Origin: Shewanella frigidimarina
GTDB lineage: Bacteria > Pseudomonadota > Gammaproteobacteria > Enterobacterales > Shewanellaceae
DNA: 64,000 nucleotides
Assembly: GCF_003797125.1 (NCBI RefSeq)
Contig: NZ_RKKE01000005.1
Coordinates: 62,001-126,000 of the forward strand
Direction: 5' to 3'
Shown here: positions 1 through 10,182 of the stretch, one piece after another
Layout: every line of letters starts with the position of its first letter
Position numbering within the stretch: the first letter of the stretch is position 1
The notes under the pieces: model-generated
What the model was told of the DNA's origin: nothing
Database searches by the model: none
What the model saw: only the letters and a program-made list of their open reading frames with translations
Translations under genes and position numbers: made by a program

Positions 1-1246
1 ACAAGTGCTGGTAGCTATGAGGCTTATGCTCAGCAACCCACAATTCACCAAACTGATTATTCTTCAATACACCACGATATGCAGACAACGCTTGCTTAAG
101 AATTTCTTGTCGATGAGCCACGAATAAGAAATTAGCTTCTGGATGCTGTTTATAAAAACGGGCAAAATCAAAGGCAGAAATAAGCGTTTTACCAGTGCCC
201 GTTGCCGCAACTATTAGATTTTTATACCGCTGATGAATACTCCGCTCAACATTTAACTGCTCAAGGATCTCTCGCTGATGTGCAAAGGGTTTTATATCAA
301 AATGAAAAGTGCTGCTTTCGCTATAACTCCCTTTAGCCTCACGTAATGCTTCATGAAGCTTGTTTTTAGATTCAATATCGCCATCAAATAATTCAAATTC
401 ATTGGATTGCCAATATGACTCAAAGGTGTTGAGGGATTTATCGATTATGTGAGGAATTTCTTGGGTGGTTATTTTTAAATTCCATTCAAGGCCACTCGTC
501 AACGCAGAATGCGATAAATTCGATGACCCAATATAACCGGTATGAAATCCTGTATTGCGCAAAAATAAATAAGATTTCGCATGCAGGCGCTCGCGCTTGG
601 TGTTGTAACTCAATTTAACTTCGGTGTTAGGTAAGCTCGCTAAAAACTCGACCGCTTTAGCATCCGTCGCTCCCATATAAGATGTCGTGATGACCCGCAG
701 GGTCTTGCCACTTCGAGTGAATTCTTCAATCTCATTTTTAAAAATCCGAATGCCTGCCCACTTAATAAAAGACACTAACCAATAAATTTTATCTGCTGAG
801 CGGATCTCACGCTTTAGTTCAGTGTCTAAAGAAATTCCGGCATTACTACCACAAAAAAGTTCGCTTTGGCTTAATCCTGTTAGCGGATAAATGGCTTTAG
901 TAAACGCAGGAAAGTCCGTCGATATGGGATTTTTTTTATCAAATAGCGCTGTTAATATACGGCCTTTACTATCGAGTAAGTTTTCATTAATCAATTGATC
1001 ATCTTGAACATGATCTTTCAACCAAAGCACTAACTTATTTGCCAAGCCGATTTGCTCTGTGAGTTGATTGTCTCCGCTAGGGATAGCACCAATGGCACTC
1101 TCCATTATCTTGGTCAAAAATCTCGATAGCCAAACACTGGCCTCAGCGCTTTCTATTGGCCGCTCACCTAAATAGAACACATCACGATTGATGCTTTTAT
1201 CTATCAGTTGAGTAATAAGCTTTTCATAAATACCAACTTGTTCCAT
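1..1246 (-). CDS. PLD-like / DEAD-DEAH helicase (DUF3427 type), C-terminus cut by window edge
   Basis: The 415 visible residues run off the left edge, so most of the helicase part is missing. Residues 150-260 look like a phospholipase-D nuclease-like domain: an HAK triplet at 222-224 followed by GSSNLSHSAL at 240-249. A superfamily 2 helicase core begins near residue 320, with Walker A ATGTGKT at 348-354 and the AHRQEIL segment that usually follows motif Ia. This PLD-plus-helicase order is typical of stand-alone DUF3427 proteins, which are often linked to DNA processing or defence. The start at 1246 is supported by an AAAGG about 10 bases upstream. It lies beside a Fic gene on the same strand, 115 bases away. 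The DUF3427 tail is inferred, not seen. Confidence 0.8.
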   Translation of the reverse strand, partial: MEQVGIYEKLITQLIDKSINRDVFYLGERPIESAEASVWLSRFLTKIMESAIGAIPSGDNQLTEQIGLANKLVLWLKDHVQDDQLINENLLDSKGRILTALFDKKNPISTDFPAFTKAIYPLTGLSQSELFCGSNAGISLDTELKREIRSADKIYWLVSFIKWAGIRIFKNEIEEFTRSGKTLRVITTSYMGATDAKAVEFLASLPNTEVKLSYNTKRERLHAKSYLFLRNTGFHTGYIGSSNLSHSALTSGLEWNLKITTQEIPHIIDKSLNTFESYWQSNEFELFDGDIESKNKLHEALREAKGSYSESSTFHFDIKPFAHQREILEQLNVERSIHQRYKNLIVAATGTGKTLISAFDFARFYKQHPEANFLFVAHRQEILKQALSAYRGVLKNNQFGELWVAEHKPHSYQHL

Positions 1247-1361
1247 GTCAGATAGGCCTTTTGAAAGTGAAAACACTAAGAATATACCATAGCAATAAGT
1301 GCATATTACGACTAAGAATAATATTATTTATCAATAAAATGCTTACAGAACAACGATTAAA

Positions 1362-2468
1362 TTAGCGCACCAACACATACCTTGTGCTTCTACCGCCCGC
1401 GCCGGTTTTGACCAAACATTGTTGTTCAACTAGTTGAGCCAAATGTCGGGTGGCAGTGGCGCGGCTGACTTTAGCCACTTTTTGATATTGGCTACTGCTG
1501 ATCCCATCACTAAAATCACCATCAAGCAGCCGGTTAAGTACCTTAACTTGTTCTGTTGTTAATGTTGGGGTGAGTAAGCGTTGGTCCACTCGACGCCAAA
1601 ATTGGGTTTTAGCAGTAGTTTGCTCAATGCTATTGAGCGTGTGTTGAACAGCATCATTTAAAGTGTCTAAAAACCATAGTAGCCAAGGTGTAATATCAAG
1701 GGATCCCTGTTGGGTAGACTCTAATATCGCGTAATAAGCTTTACGTCGCTCAAGTATGCTAACTGACATAGCATAAAAATGAATCGAACGATGTTCAGCT
1801 TGCGCTAATGCTAAATCGGTGAGCAAACGGGTGATACGTCCATTACCATCATCAAGCGGATGCAAGGTGACAAACCACAAATGAGTGATGGCTGCTCGTA
1901 CTAGCGGATCAAGGTCTGCCTGTTTTCGTGATTGATTAAACCACTCAATAAACTGCGTTAAACTTTGGTCTAGCGTATCTCGAGGAGGCACTTCAAAATG
2001 GATCGTCGGTTTGTCTAAACGCCCCGATACCACCTGCATAGGCTCATCGCCGCGTAACTTACCGCCAATAACAGGATTAAACACGGCTTGGTTACTCGGA
2101 AACAACAGAGCATGCCAATCTAAAATACGCGTTAGCCTAAGTGGCTGTTGCCAGTTTTGTAGCGCATCTAAGGTGATATCAGCTAAACCATCGGTTTGTG
2201 CAGTAGTGGGATAAGGGTTTTCTTCGCTCACCCCAAGTTTATTGGCCAAAGATGAACGTACAGACAATGCGTTGAGCGTTTCGCCTTCTATCGCACTTGA
2301 ATGAACGATGTTGGCGATCATAGTATCGAGTGTCCATTGACTAACAGATTCAGTGCCTATCTTACCCAGTAACAAACCTTGGTTAAATTGAATTTTACGC
2401 AATAAAGGATTAATACGGATATGGTCCCATACAAAATCAGGCCATTCTTGTTGTTGCCAAATCCACAT
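1362..2468 (-). CDS. Fic family protein, class II, with C-terminal winged helix
   Basis: A 368-residue Fic protein. The N-terminal 40 residues (MWIWQQQEWPDF...) are like the DUF4172 segment that precedes many Fic domains. SSAIEG at 57-62 fits the inhibitory motif (S/T)xxxE(G/N), and its N-terminal place defines class II. The active-site loop HPLDDGNGRITR is at 203-214 with the catalytic His203 and the phosphate-binding GNGR. Such enzymes usually transfer AMP to hydroxyl side chains and are held off by the inhibitory Glu. Residues about 295-368 look like a winged helix-turn-helix, so the protein may bind DNA, perhaps its own promoter, which carries a repeated palindromic site at 2527-2580. The target is unknown. 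Confidence 0.92.
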   Translation of the reverse strand: MWIWQQQEWPDFVWDHIRINPLLRKIQFNQGLLLGKIGTESVSQWTLDTMIANIVHSSAIEGETLNALSVRSSLANKLGVSEENPYPTTAQTDGLADITLDALQNWQQPLRLTRILDWHALLFPSNQAVFNPVIGGKLRGDEPMQVVSGRLDKPTIHFEVPPRDTLDQSLTQFIEWFNQSRKQADLDPLVRAAITHLWFVTLHPLDDGNGRITRLLTDLALAQAEHRSIHFYAMSVSILERRKAYYAILESTQQGSLDITPWLLWFLDTLNDAVQHTLNSIEQTTAKTQFWRRVDQRLLTPTLTTEQVKVLNRLLDGDFSDGISSSQYQKVAKVSRATATRHLAQLVEQQCLVKTGAGGRSTRYVLVR

Positions 2469-2526
2469 ATTAACCTCTGTTTAGCTGACTTAAATACTGC
2501 TTTGATGCAAACACCAACCTATTCTA

Positions 2527-2580
2527 CTCACCATATGAGGCAAATAGCAATTTATTCGCCTCACCATATGAGGCGAATAG
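2527..2580. promoter_or_regulatory. Repeated palindromic operator-like site upstream of the Fic gene
   Basis: The 15-base word CTCACCATATGAGGC occurs at 2527-2541 and again at 2560-2574, 33 bases apart, about three helical turns; both copies are followed by (A/G)AATAG. The second copy is the centre of a perfect 10-base inverted repeat (ATTCGCCTCA at 2554-2563, TGAGGCGAAT at 2569-2578). A partial third copy, TTGCCTCATGG, is at 2590-2600. The sites are 60-130 bases upstream of the Fic start and between divergent genes. An operator for the winged helix of the Fic protein is plausible but inferred. Confidence 0.6.
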
Positions 2581-2701
2581 GATGGTTAATTGCCTCATGG
2601 ATCCGACTAGCAAGCGCAATAACACCTTGGCTGGCATTTCGGTATAATCATTTACTGATTCAATAACCTTCAATTTTTATCACTCAATGCGACTGTAATT
2701 A

Positions 2702-3439
2702 ATGACATCCAAGCAGACTGAACTATCGACATCAGCACAAGCCGATATGCCCAAACCCACTATGACGAGTAAGCAGGATAATAAAGTATTTATTATCGGT
2801 TTGCCGCGTACCGGCACAACCAGTGTGAGTGTGGCCTTGCTTGAGCAAGGGTTAACGGTTGCCCACCAAGCCTTTACTAAGCAGGCGTTTATGTTGGCCG
2901 ATGCTGTGTCTGATGCGCCGTGTTTTAGTGATTATCAGCAATTAGATAAGTTATTTCCCAACGCTAAGTTTGTCTATTTAGATAGGCCGTTAGATAAGTG
3001 GTTGCCGTCGATGCAAATGTTACTGGGCAGAATGCTAGTACATTTAGATAAAGATAAGGGCCGCTTTCATCCAGTAATGAAGCGCAGCTTTAATCATTGC
3101 TTTGATATATGGCAGGTTGAGGATGTGTTTGATGAAGCACATTTAACGGCCTGTTATCAGCGTCACCAGCAGCAAGTGTTGAGCTATTTTGCAGGGCGAA
3201 ATGACTTTATAACCATTGATATCAGCGTTGCTGGTAGCTTTGCTACGTTGCTGCAGTTTATTGATTTAGCTGAGCCTGATACGGCCGAACTCCCGCAACT
3301 GAACTTTCCACAATTAAACTTTCCACAATTAAACATGGGCCGCAATGTGGCCAGCTGGGATGAATATAAACACCCAAATAAAATTAGCGCTAATGCTTCT
3401 GGCCCTGATAAACGTAAGTTTTTTGATTACCGACTTTAA
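2702..3439 (+). CDS. Sulfotransferase-like P-loop protein
   Basis: A 245-residue protein with GLPRTGTTS at 33-41, the 5'-phosphosulfate-binding loop of the sulfotransferase family; FVYLDRPLDKWLPSM downstream resembles the family's second half of the PAPS site (R...S). It would move sulfate from PAPS to an unknown acceptor. The C-terminal part holds a short proline-rich repeat (PQLNF), caused by a 15-base tandem duplication at 3302-3331. MTSKQ appears twice, at residues 1 and 21, so the true start may be either; neither has a clear ribosome site. It is divergent from the Fic gene and convergent with an MFS gene. Substrate unknown. Confidence 0.7.
   Translation: MTSKQTELSTSAQADMPKPTMTSKQDNKVFIIGLPRTGTTSVSVALLEQGLTVAHQAFTKQAFMLADAVSDAPCFSDYQQLDKLFPNAKFVYLDRPLDKWLPSMQMLLGRMLVHLDKDKGRFHPVMKRSFNHCFDIWQVEDVFDEAHLTACYQRHQQQVLSYFAGRNDFITIDISVAGSFATLLQFIDLAEPDTAELPQLNFPQLNFPQLNMGRNVASWDEYKHPNKISANASGPDKRKFFDYRL
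3302..3331 (+). repeat. 15-base tandem duplication inside the sulfotransferase-like gene
   Basis: AACTTTCCACAATTA is present twice in direct succession (3302-3316, 3317-3331) and keeps the frame, adding five residues (LNFPQ). Its perfect identity suggests a recent slippage event; copy number may vary between strains. Confidence 0.85.
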
Positions 3440-3518
3440 CGATTTAAATTTAGAATGAGCCAGTTAATACAGCACTACTCGCGCAGCAGCTTTTAACCGT
3501 TCATATATCACGTAGCGG

Positions 3519-4988
3519 TTACTTATCTTTATTACGCTTTTTCTTAGCAACGGTTAACCAATCTAAACTCACACCCGATATGGCATTAAAACCACGGATG
3601 CGGAAAATAAGTGTCAGTAATTGCGGCCTTGGGCGTGCTTTGGGTTCAACTGAGCGCGGAATAAACCACAATGCCACCAGCGATCGCATGATGGTCGATA
3701 TCATAAACACCAAAAATATGGGGTTGGTTAACCAAGCGTTTAAACCTGTCCAGATGAGAAAATCTGCTGCATACGAGGCAATTACACCGCCCACCATCGC
3801 GCCGACAAACACAAAACCGGCACTCAATGCTGCCTGTAATGCGGCATAAATAGCAAAGTCACTGCGAAAAGGTCGAATATCATAAAGATAATTGGCGGTA
3901 CTTAAGGTAAAGCCGCTCCAGGCTAAACCGGAAAAGGCTTGAATAGCCAATATATAAAGATAGTTATCAGAAAATAGCCACAATAACGGCAAACCAGGAA
4001 TTAAACAGCTGGTAATGATCATCACTAATCTATTGCCGTACAGATCGCTAAATCGGCCCCAAAATCGCAAGGTAATAAACTGCGTAACAATTGAAGCGAC
4101 GCTCGAAAGCACAAATTCAAAATAGGTGAAATGCAGATCTTCCAACATGTATACCGCAAAAAACGGTGCCGAAATGGCGACCATGCACTGCATACCCGCG
4201 ACAAATAAACTGTAATGGCGGAAGGTTTTGTCTTTCCAGGCTTCACGAAAATTACCAAATGTTTGCTTAAACACCCCAGACACTTTGGCGATTCTAGGCT
4301 CGGGGTCGTGCATTTGCAGTAGCAACCAGGCTGAAGTAAACCGGCCCATTGCCGCAATAGAAAACAATAAGCTAAAACCCAACCACGCCATTTGCATTGA
4401 GTCGGTTAAGGTTAAAATACCGCCGCCGACAAAGAACACACTCAGCGATGCCATCATGGTTAATCGAGTACGTGAAGCAAAAAAGGCTCCTCGTCGGCGT
4501 TGCGGTACAATCATGCCCATCCAGGCACGCCAATGTGGCTGAATTAGATTAATAAACCCTTGATACAACACCGCTAAACCAATAAATAACCACACCGCAT
4601 TATCTGGTCTAAACGCTGCTAGCGCGCCCATACCCAACACTACCAATGCTTGTAACCCTGCACATGCCACAATAAATTGCCGACGACTAAAATGACTCGC
4701 CAGCCATACTGACAACAGTTGCGCCAGTGAGCCAAACAACTGAGGTAAGCCAGTTACCCAACCCATTTGGCCTAAACTAGCCCCTAAGAATATGGCATAA
4801 GCATTAAAAAAGTTATCACTGGTGGCGGTCATGGTTGACGATGCAACCGCCTCTTGTTGGCTACGGCGTAGGGTACATCGAAGCCACGACAGTCTGTCAC
4901 GACTGCGCGAACAAGGATTATTGCTCGATGTTGAATGCTCTGAAGACATAAAGGTCTTAATGCATGTCCTTGATAAAATACAGAACAA
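3519..4988 (-). CDS. MFS transporter
   Basis: A hydrophobic protein of up to 489 residues with about twelve membrane segments, the first starting near residue 60 (NAYAIFLGASLGQMGW). A basic HFSRRQF loop follows the second helix, as in the major facilitator superfamily motif A region. The N-terminus is polar; the start at 4988 is the longest option, and the Met at 4949 (MSSEHSTSS) is an equally good candidate since neither has a strong ribosome site. Substrate cannot be told from sequence. The gene is convergent with the sulfotransferase-like gene and has no operon partner. Confidence 0.75.
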   Translation of the reverse strand: MFCILSRTCIKTFMSSEHSTSSNNPCSRSRDRLSWLRCTLRRSQQEAVASSTMTATSDNFFNAYAIFLGASLGQMGWVTGLPQLFGSLAQLLSVWLASHFSRRQFIVACAGLQALVVLGMGALAAFRPDNAVWLFIGLAVLYQGFINLIQPHWRAWMGMIVPQRRRGAFFASRTRLTMMASLSVFFVGGGILTLTDSMQMAWLGFSLLFSIAAMGRFTSAWLLLQMHDPEPRIAKVSGVFKQTFGNFREAWKDKTFRHYSLFVAGMQCMVAISAPFFAVYMLEDLHFTYFEFVLSSVASIVTQFITLRFWGRFSDLYGNRLVMIITSCLIPGLPLLWLFSDNYLYILAIQAFSGLAWSGFTLSTANYLYDIRPFRSDFAIYAALQAALSAGFVFVGAMVGGVIASYAADFLIWTGLNAWLTNPIFLVFMISTIMRSLVALWFIPRSVEPKARPRPQLLTLIFRIRGFNAISGVSLDWLTVAKKKRNKDK

Positions 4989-5342
4989 AATTATGGCTGA
5001 TAAATATCCCGCTCACAATCTATAACGTTCATATAAACATCTATTTTAATGATCAGCATAAATACTCAAGAGCCACTGTGTCGCCGAATAGTAAATTGAT
5101 TTCGTTAAAATGGCACATCGCATAAATTAATAATTACCTTGACTAAAATGAAACAAAAATTTTACATTAGTCAAATAATGAGCGCTATGGAAAGTGCTTT
5201 ACAGCTTAAAGCTTACTTTAACGCTTTGCTGTTCTGCTTAATCACACCCATTGTGTTTTATCCTTCCATTACAACGCCATTAACAATTAGTGACACCTTA
5301 ACGTGTTGATGTGTTTATTCTTTCCACAAAAAGCCTAATACA
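4989..5342. other. Intergenic region between divergent MFS and lipoprotein genes
   Basis: No convincing gene. It contains an 8-base inverted repeat TTGACTAA (5139-5146) / TTAGTCAA (5168-5175) separated by 21 bases, in A+T-rich sequence. The position fits promoters for both neighbours, but no clear -10/-35 pair was identified. Confidence 0.4.
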
Positions 5343-6224
5343 ATGAAATTACCCTTAATTATAAGCTGTTTGATTCTAGCTGGATGTCAATCTACACCGT
5401 ACGCCATGATCGATGGAAGTCAGAGTAAGATCTCAGATGCTGACAATTACAATGTTGAAATTATCGCCATTGATGGTGCGTTTCAATCAGGCAAACTCAC
5501 TAAGAATATTAAGCCGGGTTATCACACCGTACATTTGAGCACCACAGGCCCTCTACGCAGTAGAAAAGCCACTTCAACGTTAGTGTATCCGCTGTTAGCA
5601 AAAGAATGCATGCGTTATGTAGTCACCGCACAGCACGGCCCGGGTAATAAAGATGACTGGGAAATTAGAGTATTAGATGAAAGGCTTATTCCGGCATGCA
5701 CGCCTTCGCCAGTAGAACCTGAAGTCGCAGTCGTCATCCCTGATTATGCTAAACCGACAGGCGATATTAGCTGCTTAGCCAAAGAGCAACTGACAAATCA
5801 AACGACGCCTTTAGTGCTATTACATTCGGTTGCCGCGTGTATAAAATCTCAAGACTACAACTCAGCAATCAACGGTTACTTTTTAGCGGGTGCTTATGCC
5901 TATTTTGATTCTTTACGTGTTACGCACAAGCCGTCACACGCTGTCGTCGATTTGATAAAAAAAGATTCTATTTGGACCTTATCAGCACTTGAGCAACAAA
6001 ACTTTGAACAGAAACTGGCAGAGTATCTTGCCTCAGAACAAAAACAACAAACGTGTGAATGGGTGAAGACGATTGGCGCACCAGACTATACAGCGCAGTA
6101 TATGTTGCAGCACTTACCTAAAGACGGTGTTCCTCAAAATACAGACTTATCAGCTGAGATAAAGGCCACGTTGTTTAATGCAACACTGAATGATTACCTT
6201 GGGTGTTCATCACTACAAGCCTAA
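5343..6224 (+). CDS. Outer-membrane type lipoprotein of unknown function
   Basis: A 293-residue protein starting with a lipoprotein signal: MKLPLIISCLILAGC, lipobox LAGC with Cys15. After the lipid anchor, residues 20-115 form a small beta-rich module ending in a conserved-looking Cys (VLDERLIPAC), then a proline-rich linker near 120-140, then an alpha-helical C-terminal part with several cysteines that could pair in the periplasm. I do not recognise the family. It stands alone, ends in a clear bidirectional terminator and is convergent with opgH. Confidence 0.75.
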   Translation: MKLPLIISCLILAGCQSTPYAMIDGSQSKISDADNYNVEIIAIDGAFQSGKLTKNIKPGYHTVHLSTTGPLRSRKATSTLVYPLLAKECMRYVVTAQHGPGNKDDWEIRVLDERLIPACTPSPVEPEVAVVIPDYAKPTGDISCLAKEQLTNQTTPLVLLHSVAACIKSQDYNSAINGYFLAGAYAYFDSLRVTHKPSHAVVDLIKKDSIWTLSALEQQNFEQKLAEYLASEQKQQTCEWVKTIGAPDYTAQYMLQHLPKDGVPQNTDLSAEIKATLFNATLNDYLGCSSLQA

Positions 6225-6247
6225 TTGCGGCCTAACTCCTTAAACAC

Positions 6248-6281
6248 AAAAGCCCTGTCAATATAAACCGACAGGGCTTTT
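6248..6281. terminator. Bidirectional rho-independent terminator
   Basis: AAAAGCCCTGTC (6248-6259) pairs perfectly with GACAGGGCTTTT (6270-6281) around a 10-base loop. It lies between the convergent lipoprotein gene and opgH, and has T or A runs on both sides, so it can serve both. Confidence 0.9.
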
Positions 6282-6307
6282 GCACATCTACAACAAATTA
6301 AACCCAC

Positions 6308-8527
6308 CTAACAGAAGGACACGATACCTTCGGTAACATATTGCTCAGGCAGTTTTTGTAACTGTTTTAGCAATAAAGGGTTGCCCAGTAAATATGCCAA
6401 TTCTTGACGGGTAAACAGCTTTACAATGTTGTGTTGGCACTGTGCTTCCTGCACTTTAACTCGGGTAATGGCTTCGAGTGATTCAACCGCTGAACCAGGC
6501 AAACGATGTGGCTTTTTGTCAATAATGGCTAAATGTAAATCCATTAGCTCTGGGTCTTTTAGTAGCCTTGATAAGGTCCACGGTTGTACAATCGCGTTAA
6601 CGTATTCGCTGCGGCGTTGTTGTGAATCTAGGCTAAGCTTCGGCGCACATACCTCTTCCGGTGTTGCCAATATTTTCAGGCGCTTGACCCATAAGCCAAA
6701 TCGCTCTGAGCCTGTCATGGCAGAAAGCGGTACAGCAAGCCATAAACCAATTAACGCGGGGCTCATCCACGCCAATAAGGTAAGCGAATCAAGCACTGCG
6801 GCGTAACCTAATAACGCACCAATTAACATGTGCCAACGATGACGATAAATCAGTGTTAGCCAAGGTAAGCTGCCGTCGTCACGGCGTTGTGGCGCCCAAC
6901 CGCTGTCGCGTCCAGCTAAAATAGACATCACAGCACCGCAGTGGATAAGCATCATTATTGGCGCAATCAGTGCCGACAATATAACTTCAACTACCACGCT
7001 AATCATGGCTTTACCTCTGCCACCCAACTGTTTGCTCATGATGCTATTTTTCAGTAACAATATGATCCCAAGGATTTTAGGACCAAACAATATGCCCATG
7101 GTGATATAAAACAACCGTAGTGCGCGGTCTGAGTCCATTACTGGCCAGGTGGGAAACAAAGAGAATTGATCGGTAAAATACTCTGGGCGAATAAAGTGTG
7201 CTTGTAATGCCAGCATTAAGCCCGACAAAATCAGCATTAACCAAAATGGCGATGATAAATAAGCCATTATCCCAGTGAGTAAGTGTAAGCGGCTAACCCA
7301 ATGTAATCCTTTACTAAACAACACCCGTGAGTGTTGTAAATTGCCTTGGCACCAACGACGATCGCGCACCGCTAAATCGACAATAGACGGAGGGCATTCT
7401 TCATAAGACCCTGGAAGGTCTGCAGCAATAACCACGCCCCAACCAGCACGTCGAATCAAGGCTGCTTCGACAAAGTCGTGGCTCATAATATGGCCACCAA
7501 ATGGCGGTCTACCTGCAAGGTTGGGTAACCCTGCGGCGCTCATAAAAGCTTGGGTGCGGATAATGGCATTGTGGCCCCAAAAGTTACCTTCTTTGTGGGT
7601 CCACCAAGATAAACCTGTACCAATTACCGGACCATAAATTCGCGCAGCAAATTGCTGTAGTCGCGCCATTAAGGTATTGCCATTAATTAAATACGGAATG
7701 GTTTGGATAAGCCCAGCGTCAGGATCTGCCTGCATCCGTCTCGCCAAACTGACGATAGTATGGGTTTCCATTAAGCTGTCGGCGTCTAGCACCAATAAGT
7801 GATCGTATCGGGCGCCCCAGCGTTTACAAAAGTCAGCCACATTACCGGCTTTACGGGCATCATTTTTACGTCGACGGCGGTAATACACCCGCGCATCTTT
7901 GCTCACTTGATGGCGCAATATTAAAAATGCCTGTTCTTCTGCCAACGCAATATCGGGGTCAGTAGTGTCGCTTAATATAAACCAGTCAAACGCATGGCTT
8001 TCGCCGGATGCAACCAATGCCATCGCCATCACTTCAACTGCAGCAAAAACGCGATCGGGTGACTCGTTATAAGTCGGCATTAATATCGCGGTGCGGGTAT
8101 GCAATTTTATACGTTCGGCCGTTTCTATCACAGGCTTTTTAAGTAGCATAATAAAGCCGGCAATGCCGCCACTAAATGCCAATGCAATCCAACAAAAGTT
8201 AACCGCAAATAACACTAAAACGATGTATTCAAGTGGCGTTACGCCGCCGACATTAAATACCGACACCATCTCGTAAATTGCCATCACCGACATTATAAAC
8301 GCGCTGCCAACCACTAACAGACGACGTAATCCGTCTGACTTTACGCCATCGGCGATAATGCTCTTGCGTGGCATACCATCGGACAACGCACGTAAACTTT
8401 GCGCTTCCATTGGGCTTGGTCGTTCTAGCGGCATGGCTGCACCACCGACCAACGTAGGGTCGACAGTGCTAATGTCAGCATCTGGCTGCATCATGTTCAT
8501 GCTTAAAGCGTCCAACGATAAAGCCAA
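6308..8527 (-). CDS. opgH: Glucan biosynthesis glucosyltransferase OpgH/MdoH
   Basis: A 739-residue inner-membrane GT2 glucosyltransferase that polymerises UDP-glucose into the backbone of osmoregulated periplasmic glucans. Two membrane segments lie at about 68-90 and 97-128. The cytoplasmic catalytic part shows PTYNE (151-155), DAD (248-250), SHDF (349-352, acid-base region) and the (R)RW motif in RRWCQGN (390-396). More membrane helices follow from about 404 to 610. Length is somewhat below the roughly 850 residues of E. coli OpgH, mainly in the terminal regions. It overlaps opgG by 25 bases, so the two are translationally coupled. Confidence 0.95.
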   Translation of the reverse strand: MALSLDALSMNMMQPDADISTVDPTLVGGAAMPLERPSPMEAQSLRALSDGMPRKSIIADGVKSDGLRRLLVVGSAFIMSVMAIYEMVSVFNVGGVTPLEYIVLVLFAVNFCWIALAFSGGIAGFIMLLKKPVIETAERIKLHTRTAILMPTYNESPDRVFAAVEVMAMALVASGESHAFDWFILSDTTDPDIALAEEQAFLILRHQVSKDARVYYRRRRKNDARKAGNVADFCKRWGARYDHLLVLDADSLMETHTIVSLARRMQADPDAGLIQTIPYLINGNTLMARLQQFAARIYGPVIGTGLSWWTHKEGNFWGHNAIIRTQAFMSAAGLPNLAGRPPFGGHIMSHDFVEAALIRRAGWGVVIAADLPGSYEECPPSIVDLAVRDRRWCQGNLQHSRVLFSKGLHWVSRLHLLTGIMAYLSSPFWLMLILSGLMLALQAHFIRPEYFTDQFSLFPTWPVMDSDRALRLFYITMGILFGPKILGIILLLKNSIMSKQLGGRGKAMISVVVEVILSALIAPIMMLIHCGAVMSILAGRDSGWAPQRRDDGSLPWLTLIYRHRWHMLIGALLGYAAVLDSLTLLAWMSPALIGLWLAVPLSAMTGSERFGLWVKRLKILATPEEVCAPKLSLDSQQRRSEYVNAIVQPWTLSRLLKDPELMDLHLAIIDKKPHRLPGSAVESLEAITRVKVQEAQCQHNIVKLFTRQELAYLLGNPLLLKQLQKLPEQYVTEGIVSFC

Positions 8528-10182
8528 GTTTCGACATCACGTGGGCCAGTAAACTTAAGCTCAGCACGTAGCTCGATCAATTCAGCATCTTGTGGATCCA
8601 TTTCAAATGCCAAACGATAACCATTGGTTTTAGGCTGACGAGACACCACCACATTGGTCACGACGCCTGCTGAACTCTGCACTTTGGCGACCGGAATTTC
8701 ATCGTTATTGCCTTCTTTAACTTGATAGTCGATAACAAACAAACGTCTCGGTGTGGCTTTAGCGATTTCAGCGCGGCCACTGGCGGTACGGGCCACAATA
8801 ACAGTGCCATCATCAACTTCGGGCTCGCTGCCCCAAATTAACCGATAAGTAAAATGAAACTCGCTACCGGCTGCGATAGGTTGTTTAGGCTTCCAGTAAC
8901 TAACGATGTTGTCATGAATTTCAGAGTCTGTTGGAATTTCGGTTAACACCACCTCACCCGCGCCCCAATTTCCGACCGGTTCTACCCATAAACTTGGGCG
9001 ACGCTCGTAGTGGGCTTCGAGATCTTGGTACGCATCAAAACTACGTTCACGTTGAATTAAGCCAAACCCTTGTGGCGAGTTGTCCATAAAGGCACTGACT
9101 TGCAATTGCTTTGGATTAGCCAGCGGACGCCATAAACGCTCACCGCGACCATTTAAGATCAATAGCGCGTCAGAATCATGTACTTCTGGTCTAAAGTCAT
9201 CGGTGTTTTGACGACCATTCATTGAATGTAAAAACATACTGGTGCTAGGCGCTAAACCGACTTTAACTAAATCCACGCGTGGAAATAGCGTCGCTTCCAC
9301 ATCGATATGGGTGTTTTCGCCAGGTCTTACAGAAAATCGATATGCCCCTGCCACACTTGGGCTGTCTAGCAAGGCATGCACCACGATTAAGTTACTGTCG
9401 GTGTTTGGGCGTTCTACCCAAAATGCCCTAAATATTGGAAACTCTTCGCCTTCCGGTTCAGCGGTATTTAATGCTAATCCTCTTGAAGACAAGCCGTAAT
9501 CGCTGCCTTTACCCAAAGCGCGGAAATAACTCGCCCCTTGGAATACCATAAGCTCGTCAAAATATGCAGGGTTATTGAGTGGATAATGGATGCGTAGACC
9601 AGAATAGCCAATATCTTGGGTCGGCAAACGCTGACTCAACACATCACCTGCAGTAAAAAACTCCGAGTTGTAGGCTAAATGGTTGGCTTGCTTACCTTCA
9701 ACGAGGGCAATTTCAATCAAGTCTTGGAAATAAAAACCTCGATGAAAGAGCTGCATTTGGTATGGCAAACCTTCAGCTTTCCAAATAGAAGCTTCTGGCT
9801 TAAAGCGAATATCGCGGTATTCATCGTAAGATATTTTAGCCAACCCTGGCGGTAATGGGTCTTTAAGTTCCACATACGGTTTTTGCGCTAATTTACGCGC
9901 AATTTTAACCACAGAATCAGAGTCAAAGTTAGCCGTTTTAGCAAAACGCACTTTGGTTTCTGTGTTCAGGTTATTAGCTGATTTCACTATCGCTTGTTCA
10001 TCTGCATAAGTTTGCAGCGGTATGGTTACGCTAGGCGATGTGGGGGTAATAATGGGTGGTGTGGGTTCTTGTGCAGCAAGATTAAAACAAAGCCCTGCGG
10101 CCATGGCTAACGACAAATGCGTTAGCGCTTTTTTTACAGTGTGAGAGGAGACCGAAGTTCCACAACTCAGTAAGCTAACCAT
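8503..10182 (-). CDS. opgG: Periplasmic glucan biosynthesis protein OpgG/OpgD family
   Basis: A 559-residue exported protein with a signal peptide ending near AAQ|EP (about residue 37). The mature part matches the MdoG family: [16 protein letters not shown] early on, the HYPLN...[13 protein letters not shown] stretch, and the C-terminal all-beta domain. OpgG acts in the periplasm on the linear glucan made by OpgH. Order opgG-opgH and the 25-base overlap are as in the E. coli operon. OpgD is a paralogue that sequence alone here cannot fully exclude, but the link to opgH favours OpgG. Confidence 0.93.
   Translation of the reverse strand: MVSLLSCGTSVSSHTVKKALTHLSLAMAAGLCFNLAAQEPTPPIITPTSPSVTIPLQTYADEQAIVKSANNLNTETKVRFAKTANFDSDSVVKIARKLAQKPYVELKDPLPPGLAKISYDEYRDIRFKPEASIWKAEGLPYQMQLFHRGFYFQDLIEIALVEGKQANHLAYNSEFFTAGDVLSQRLPTQDIGYSGLRIHYPLNNPAYFDELMVFQGASYFRALGKGSDYGLSSRGLALNTAEPEGEEFPIFRAFWVERPNTDSNLIVVHALLDSPSVAGAYRFSVRPGENTHIDVEATLFPRVDLVKVGLAPSTSMFLHSMNGRQNTDDFRPEVHDSDALLILNGRGERLWRPLANPKQLQVSAFMDNSPQGFGLIQRERSFDAYQDLEAHYERRPSLWVEPVGNWGAGEVVLTEIPTDSEIHDNIVSYWKPKQPIAAGSEFHFTYRLIWGSEPEVDDGTVIVARTASGRAEIAKATPRRLFVIDYQVKEGNNDEIPVAKVQSSAGVVTNVVVSRQPKTNGYRLAFEMDPQDAELIELRAELKFTGPRDVETWLYRWTL

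Noticed and set aside
2011-2214. Open frame on the plus strand inside the Fic gene
   Set aside because: It is a shadow of a well-supported Fic coding region on the other strand and resembles no family.
5139-5175. Rho-independent terminator before the lipoprotein gene
   Set aside because: The 8-base arms are A+T-rich with a 21-base spacer and no T run, so it is kept only as a note on the spacer.
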